Shown here one piece after another: positions 59,843 to 64,000 of a DNA stretch of 64,000 nt. This DNA comes from Silvania confinis (GTDB taxonomy: Bacteria; Pseudomonadota; Gammaproteobacteria; Enterobacterales; Enterobacteriaceae). Every line of letters starts with the position of its first letter. Positions within the stretch are counted from its first letter, which is position 1. The position numbers were made by a program, and so were the translations under genes. The stretch is taken from NCBI RefSeq assembly GCF_025564085.1, contig NZ_JAMGZJ010000073.1, positions 62,001-126,000 of the forward strand. The letters run 5' to 3'. Below the pieces are notes generated by a model. That model was not told where the DNA came from and searched no databases. It was given only the letters and a program-made list of their open reading frames with translations.

Positions 59843-60301
59843 GTGTCTCAACTCTGTCCCTGCGGTAGCGCACTCGAGTATAGCCTATGTTGTCAGCGAT
59901 ATCTTACTGGTGAAGAGGTAGTGCCGGACCCGTCATCACTAATGCGTTCCCGCTACGCTGCTTTTGTGACGCGTAACGCAGACTACCTTATTAAGAGCTG
60001 GCACCCGTCATGTCACGCCGCTGATTTTCGTCAGGAAATCGAATCCGGTTTCGCTAACACAACCTGGGTCGGATTGACCCAGTATGAAACCGCCCCCGGC
60101 CGCGATGAAAACGAGGGTTTCGTCAGCTTTGTTGCTCGCTTTACTGAGCAAGGCAAAGCCGGTGCGATTATCGAGCGCTCCCGTTTCTTAAAGGAGAGCG
60201 GACAGTGGTACTATATTGACGGTACTCGTCCGCAGTTTGGTCGTAATGACCCCTGCCCCTGCGGTTCAGGTAAAAAATTTAAAAAGTGTTGCGGGCAATA
60301 G
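59843..60301 (+). CDS. ychJ: YchJ, SEC-C motif protein
   Basis: This 152-residue protein has two zinc-binding SEC-C motifs: [13 protein letters not shown] at the N terminus and [13 protein letters not shown] at the C terminus. An NTF2-like middle part (about 30-125) contains [17 protein letters not shown] motifs in SecA bind SecB and ribosomes, but the role of YchJ is unknown. A CAGGAAAAG site precedes the GTG start at 59843. It lies 48 bases before purU. Confidence 0.9.
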   Translation: MSQLCPCGSALEYSLCCQRYLTGEEVVPDPSSLMRSRYAAFVTRNADYLIKSWHPSCHAADFRQEIESGFANTTWVGLTQYETAPGRDENEGFVSFVARFTEQGKAGAIIERSRFLKESGQWYYIDGTRPQFGRNDPCPCGSGKKFKKCCGQ

Positions 60302-60349
60302 CGCCTGACAAACACCAGTCCAGCAAACACCTAACAGGATTTTCCGGCA

Positions 60350-61192
60350 ATGCAATCGACACAACGCAAAGTGCTGCGCACCATTTGTCCCGATCAGAAA
60401 GGGCTTATCGCCCGTATAACCAATATTTGCTACAAGCATGAACTGAACATCGTGCAGAACAACGAGTTTGTTGATCACCGTACCGGCCGCTTCTTTATGC
60501 GTACCGAGCTGGAAGGTATTTTCAATGATGTGACGCTGCTGGCCGATCTGGATGGCGCGTTACCGGAAGGATCGGTGCGTGAATTGACCCCAGCGGGTCG
60601 CCGCCGGGTGGTTATTCTGGTGACCAAAGAGGCGCACTGCCTGGGCGACCTATTAATGAAAGCCAACTATGGCGGCCTGGATGTGGATATTGCCGCTGTT
60701 ATTGGTAACCACGATACGTTGCGTACGCTGGTTGAGCGTTTCGATATTCCTTTTGAGCTGGTCAGCCATGAAGGCCACACCCGCGAAGAACACGACACCT
60801 TAATGGCGCAGGCGATCGAAGCCCATAACCCGGATTACGTGGTGTTGGCAAAATACATGCGCGTTCTGACCCCGACGTTTGTCTCGCGCTTCCCGAATAA
60901 GATCATCAATATTCACCATTCATTCTTACCGGCATTTATCGGCGCGCGACCTTATCACCAGGCGTACGAGCGCGGAGTGAAAATCATCGGTGCAACGGCG
61001 CACTATGTGAATGACAATCTTGATGAAGGTCCAATCATCATGCAGGACGTGATTCACGTTGATCACACCTACACGGCGGAAGACATGATGCGTGCCGGGC
61101 GCGACGTTGAGAAGAACGTCCTGAGCCGTGCGCTGTATCAGGTGCTGGCGCAGCGCGTATTTGTCTACGGCAACAGAACGATTATTCTTTAA
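60350..61192 (+). CDS. purU: PurU, formyltetrahydrofolate deformylase
   Basis: PurU hydrolyses 10-formyl-THF to formate and THF, balancing one-carbon pools and feeding PurT. The 280-residue protein has an N-terminal ACT domain (about 7-80), which senses Met and Gly. The formyl-transferase-like catalytic domain has IINIHHSFLPAFIGARPYH (catalytic His) and the Asp in LDEGPIIMQDV. An ACAGGA site precedes the ATG. tRNA-Tyr genes follow 157 bases downstream. Confidence 0.97.
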   Translation: MQSTQRKVLRTICPDQKGLIARITNICYKHELNIVQNNEFVDHRTGRFFMRTELEGIFNDVTLLADLDGALPEGSVRELTPAGRRRVVILVTKEAHCLGDLLMKANYGGLDVDIAAVIGNHDTLRTLVERFDIPFELVSHEGHTREEHDTLMAQAIEAHNPDYVVLAKYMRVLTPTFVSRFPNKIINIHHSFLPAFIGARPYHQAYERGVKIIGATAHYVNDNLDEGPIIMQDVIHVDHTYTAEDMMRAGRDVEKNVLSRALYQVLAQRVFVYGNRTIIL

Positions 61193-61272
61193 TCTTTCGC
61201 GCAATGAATTGATTACCTTTACATCTTTCCGGGTGAAATTCAGGCAAACGATTCATTTTCGCAAAGGAAGTC

Positions 61273-61300
61273 TTTACAGGGGCGCGTCATTTGATATGAT
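61273..61300 (+). promoter_or_regulatory. tyrT promoter, stringent type
   Basis: TTTACA (61273-61278) and TATGAT (61295-61300) are separated by 16 bases. A GC-rich discriminator (GCGCCCC) follows the -10 box, the pattern of stringently controlled stable-RNA promoters, and is nearly the same as the E. coli tyrT promoter. The tRNA starts 48 bases after the -10 box. Confidence 0.85.
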
Positions 61301-61348
61301 GCGCCCCGCTTCCCGCAAGGAAGCAGGCCAGTAAATGCATTACCCCGT

Positions 61349-61433
<85 letters not shown>

Positions 61434-61468
61434 TCTCAAAGCTTTACCTCAAAATGTGAATTACCCCT

Positions 61469-61553
<85 letters not shown>

Positions 61554-61675
61554 TCACTTCAAAATCCTAAAATCCAGACTCACCAAATTCTTCGGTTTCC
61601 GCACACCTGTTTTCCGCGGTGGCGCTGCGCTTACCGGGGCTACAAAACCAAACGGTAAGCCGCCACCCGGCAAAA

Positions 61676-62119
61676 CTACATCGGTGGCAACCGGCGCTTC
61701 ACTGGCGAGCTTTTCACTATCGACGTATTGCACTGGGCATGCTCTGCCAACCCATCCAGCAACGTATCCAACTGCTCAATAGATCGCACCACCAGGCGGA
61801 TAACAAAACAATCCTCGCCGGTCACTTTGTCGCTTTCAATACACTCTGGCATCGCCTGGATATAGCTATCCACCTTATGCAATAAACCCGGCAATGGCCG
61901 CACGCGAACCAGCGCCTGCAGCGTGTAACCTAATGCCGCCAGATTCACCCGGGCGCTGTATCCCTGAATAACGCCGCGCTCCTCCAGCCTTTTTAAACGC
62001 TCTGCCGTACTGGGTGACGTGAGCCCCACCCGACTGCTCAGCACCTTCAGCGACATCCGCGCCTCTTCCACCAGACAGGCCAGAATCTGCCGGTCAATCT
62101 CATCGATAAGGTAATCCAT
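61676..62119 (-). CDS. Lrp/AsnC-family transcription regulator
   Basis: This regulator of 147 residues has an N-terminal winged helix-turn-helix (DEIDRQILACLVEEARMSLK, then SRVGLTSPSTAERLKRLEERG) and a C-terminal RAM ligand-binding domain (VRVRPLPGLLHKV, GEDCFVIRLVVRS). The ATG at 62119 has AGGTG 6 bases before it; a GTG three codons earlier is possible. It is divergent from an EamA transporter with about 110 bases between, so it probably senses a small molecule, likely an amino acid, and controls the transporter. The ligand is unknown. Confidence 0.85.
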   Translation of the reverse strand: MDYLIDEIDRQILACLVEEARMSLKVLSSRVGLTSPSTAERLKRLEERGVIQGYSARVNLAALGYTLQALVRVRPLPGLLHKVDSYIQAMPECIESDKVTGEDCFVIRLVVRSIEQLDTLLDGLAEHAQCNTSIVKSSPVKRRLPPM

Positions 62120-62227
62120 CGCATTCACCTAATTTATAAAAGCTAAACATCTCTGTTACCTTAAATCAGCCCTGTAAAACCGGATACGTTTTTTCGACAA
62201 TAGAGGGCATTAATCAGGAGGTGTGTG

Positions 62228-63121
62228 ATGCGTGAAGTTCAACAAGGCGTGTGGCAGATGTGTCTGGCAATGCTGATTTCCGGTTCCATTGGGGCCTTTG
62301 TTTTGCTCTCCGGCCTGCCGGTGACCGACGTCGTATTCTGGCGCTGTCTGATAGGCGCTATCGCGCTGTTTATCTTTATCCGCCTGAGCAAGCAGCCCTT
62401 TAGCCCGCTCACCCGTGTGACGTTGGCCTTAGCGGTACTGGGCGGTGTGGCGCTGGTCGTCAACTGGCTGCTGCTGTTCGCCGCTTTTGAACGCATCTCT
62501 ATTGGCCTCTCCACGGTGGTCTATAACACTCAGCCATTTATGCTGGTGCTGATGGGGATGCTGCTCGGGGAGCGCGTAAGTCTGGTGAAATGGGGCTGGC
62601 TGGCGCTGGCGTTTGCCGGGGTAGTGATTTTACTCTCCAGCGAACTGACGCAGGGGCACGCTGCCGGCTGGTTGACGGGCATTGCCCTCGCTCTGGGCGC
62701 GGCGTTCTTCTATGCGCTGACCGCCATTATTACCCGCCAGCTCAAATCCCTGGCACCCCAGCACATCGCCTTTATTCAGGTGCTGACCGGGATCGTGATG
62801 CTGCTGCCGCTGGCACACAGGCCGGTCTTCTCCACCGACTTCCCGTGGGCGATCCTGCTGACGCTGGGCATTGTCCACACCGGTATTATGTATCAGCTGC
62901 TCTACAGCGCGATCCAGAAACTGCCGATGCCCATTACCGGCTCCCTGTCATTTATCTACCCGGTGATTGCGCTGATTGTTGATAACCTGGTGTTCGGTCA
63001 TTCGCTCAATGCCACCCAGTTTGCGGGCGGCCTGCTGATCCTGTTCGCCGCGGCGGGCAACAACCTGGGTTGGGGCGAAAAAAAACCCCGCGCAAGCGGG
63101 GTTGGAATCAAACAAGTCTGA
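62228..63121 (+). CDS. EamA-family (DMT) transporter
   Basis: This inner-membrane exporter of the drug/metabolite transporter superfamily has 297 residues, ten predicted helices and two EamA repeats (about 10-135 and 148-285). A typical DMT feature is the FWRCLIGAIALF first repeat and YNTQPFMLVLMGMLLGERVS. The ATG at 62228 has a strong AGGAGGT. The C-terminal codons overlap the narI terminator hairpin (63084-63103). The substrate is unknown; amino-acid or metabolite export is inferred from the Lrp-type neighbour. Confidence 0.85.
   Translation: MREVQQGVWQMCLAMLISGSIGAFVLLSGLPVTDVVFWRCLIGAIALFIFIRLSKQPFSPLTRVTLALAVLGGVALVVNWLLLFAAFERISIGLSTVVYNTQPFMLVLMGMLLGERVSLVKWGWLALAFAGVVILLSSELTQGHAAGWLTGIALALGAAFFYALTAIITRQLKSLAPQHIAFIQVLTGIVMLLPLAHRPVFSTDFPWAILLTLGIVHTGIMYQLLYSAIQKLPMPITGSLSFIYPVIALIVDNLVFGHSLNATQFAGGLLILFAAAGNNLGWGEKKPRASGVGIKQV
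63080..63103 (-). terminator. Terminator of narGHJI inside the end of the EamA gene
   Basis: AACCCCGC and GCGGGGTT form a perfect 8-bp stem around GCAA. On the minus strand eight T residues follow, so it ends narI about 20 bases after its stop. On the plus strand the same bases encode the last residues of the transporter. Confidence 0.8.
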
Positions 63122-63122
63122 G

Positions 63123-63800
63123 TTAGCGACGTGCACGTACAATCTGGTATTTGCGCGTCAGGTACTCGACCGGCGCGCTCCAGATATGCACCAGACGGGA
63201 GAACGGGAACAGCAGGAACAGCGTCATCCCGAGCACAAGGTGCACGCGGAAGATAAACGCCACGCCGTCCAGATGCGCTGAGGCACCGCCGTGGAAGGTC
63301 ACCACCGACTGCGCCCACCCGACCAGTTTGAGCATTTCGCTGCCGTCCATATGCTGAGCGGAGAACGGAATAGTCAGCAGACCCAGCGCACACTGCACCA
63401 TCAGCAGGGTCAGGATCAGGATATCTGCCCCGGTAGTGGTGGCACGCACCCGCGGGCTGAACAGACGACGTTTCAGCAACAGCAGGCCACCGACCAGACA
63501 CATCACGCCGCTGGCGCCGCCCATGATCATCGCCATCTTCTGCTTCACGTCCATCGGCAGGAAGGATTCATACATCCAGTGCGGGGTCAGCATCCCGAGG
63601 AAGTGACCGGCGAAGATCCCCAAAATCCCGATGTGGAACAGGTTTGACGCCAGGTTCATCCCCTTACGATCCAGCATCTGGCTGGAGCCTGCGCGCCAGG
63701 TGTACTGGCCGTAGTCATAGCGCAGCCAGCTGCCCACGAGGAATACCGAGCCCGCTATATACGGGTAGATATCAAAGAAGAACATATTCAGGAATTGCAT
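63123..63800 (-). CDS. narI: NarI, nitrate reductase A gamma subunit
   Basis: NarI is the membrane cytochrome b subunit of nitrate reductase A that oxidises quinol and passes electrons to NarH and NarG. The 225-residue protein has five membrane helices. The two b-type hemes are expected to bind conserved histidines, visible in the [16 protein letters not shown] and [15 protein letters not shown] regions. It starts in the narJ stop (ATG at 63800 overlapping TAA), so narJ and narI are translationally coupled. Confidence 0.97.
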   Translation of the reverse strand: MQFLNMFFFDIYPYIAGSVFLVGSWLRYDYGQYTWRAGSSQMLDRKGMNLASNLFHIGILGIFAGHFLGMLTPHWMYESFLPMDVKQKMAMIMGGASGVMCLVGGLLLLKRRLFSPRVRATTTGADILILTLLMVQCALGLLTIPFSAQHMDGSEMLKLVGWAQSVVTFHGGASAHLDGVAFIFRVHLVLGMTLFLLFPFSRLVHIWSAPVEYLTRKYQIVRARR

Positions 63801-64000
63801 TATTGCTGTCCTCCGTTAGAGATATTCAGATATTGCGGGGCAACGGCGCCGGCAAAACGGCGCTGATGAGCGGAGATCTCCGACTCGCCGCAGTTCTGGT
63901 CGGCCATAAACTTCACCTGCTCTTCTTCCCAGACGGCATCCAGCGCCTGCGGGGTATCGTCGCGTGCTTCGTCGGCAATTTTTTCTGCCACTTTTGCACT
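63800..64000 (-). CDS. narJ: NarJ, nitrate reductase molybdenum-cofactor assembly chaperone (5' part outside window)
   Basis: This is the C-terminal part of the chaperone that holds NarG for molybdenum cofactor insertion. The last 60 or so residues end in [21 protein letters not shown], matching the E. coli NarJ end. The frame is open to the window edge, and the rest of the gene, with narH and narG, lies to the right. The stop overlaps the narI start by one base. Confidence 0.93.
   Translation of the reverse strand, partial: SAKVAEKIADEARDDTPQALDAVWEEEQVKFMADQNCGESEISAHQRRFAGAVAPQYLNISNGGQQ

Overview
This window is a stretch of chromosome from a member of the Enterobacteriaceae. Almost every gene matches, in order and in length, the E. 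coli/Salmonella region from sapABCDF through trp, tonB, cls, opp, adhE, hns, galU and rssAB to narGHJI. It is not E. coli itself. It carries an rpfF gene next to the c-di-GMP protein gene rpfR (pdeR/yciR/gmr), a LeuE-type exporter next to yciI, a DUF883-like gene where E. coli has yciGFE, and an Lrp-type regulator/EamA transporter pair between the tyrosine tRNAs and nar. This pattern suggests Enterobacter or a close relative such as Lelliottia, Leclercia or Cronobacter. That placement is inference from gene content, and no database search was possible.

Layout from left to right. 1-3426: end of the sap transporter operon. 3551-7554: fabI, yciW and rnb. 7881-12424: a signalling island with rpfR and rpfF (tail to tail, overlapping by 4 bases), yciZ, yciT and osmB. 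12528-16172: yciH, pyrF, lapB, lapA and pgpB on the minus strand. 16369-25138: ribA, acnA, the small-protein genes ymiC, yciX and ymiA, then cysB, topA and yciN. 25172-30331: sohB, yciK, btuR, rluB, yciO and rnm. 30408-37177: the complete trp operon with TrpR operator, leader peptide, attenuator, trpE, trpGD, trpCF, trpB, trpA and terminator. 37296-44549: a small membrane protein, ompW, yciC, yciB, yciA, tonB, yciI, leuE, yciY, clsA and yciU. 44592-50178: oppABCDF. 50952-57521: ychE, adhE, tdk, hns and galU. 57722-61192: rssB, rssA, ychJ and purU. 61273-61553: a stringent-type promoter and two identical tRNA-Tyr genes. 61676-63121: the divergent Lrp-type regulator and EamA transporter. 63123-64000: narI and the end of narJ.

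The genes are mostly core functions: membrane lipid and LPS homeostasis (fabI, pgpB, lapAB, clsA), tryptophan synthesis, peptide uptake, mixed-acid fermentation and nitrate respiration, nucleoid structure (hns, topA), sigma-S turnover (rssB) and envelope stress. The most distinctive part is the RpfF/RpfR pair at 7881-10738. It encodes a crotonase-fold synthase for a DSF-type fatty-acid signal and a PAS-GGDEF-EAL protein that in other bacteria binds that signal and changes c-di-GMP turnover. This type of system is known from Burkholderia and Cronobacter, so it is not a new class, but it is the main accessory system here. The second unusual signal is the trp leader peptide, which has one Trp codon where the E. 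coli leader has two in tandem.
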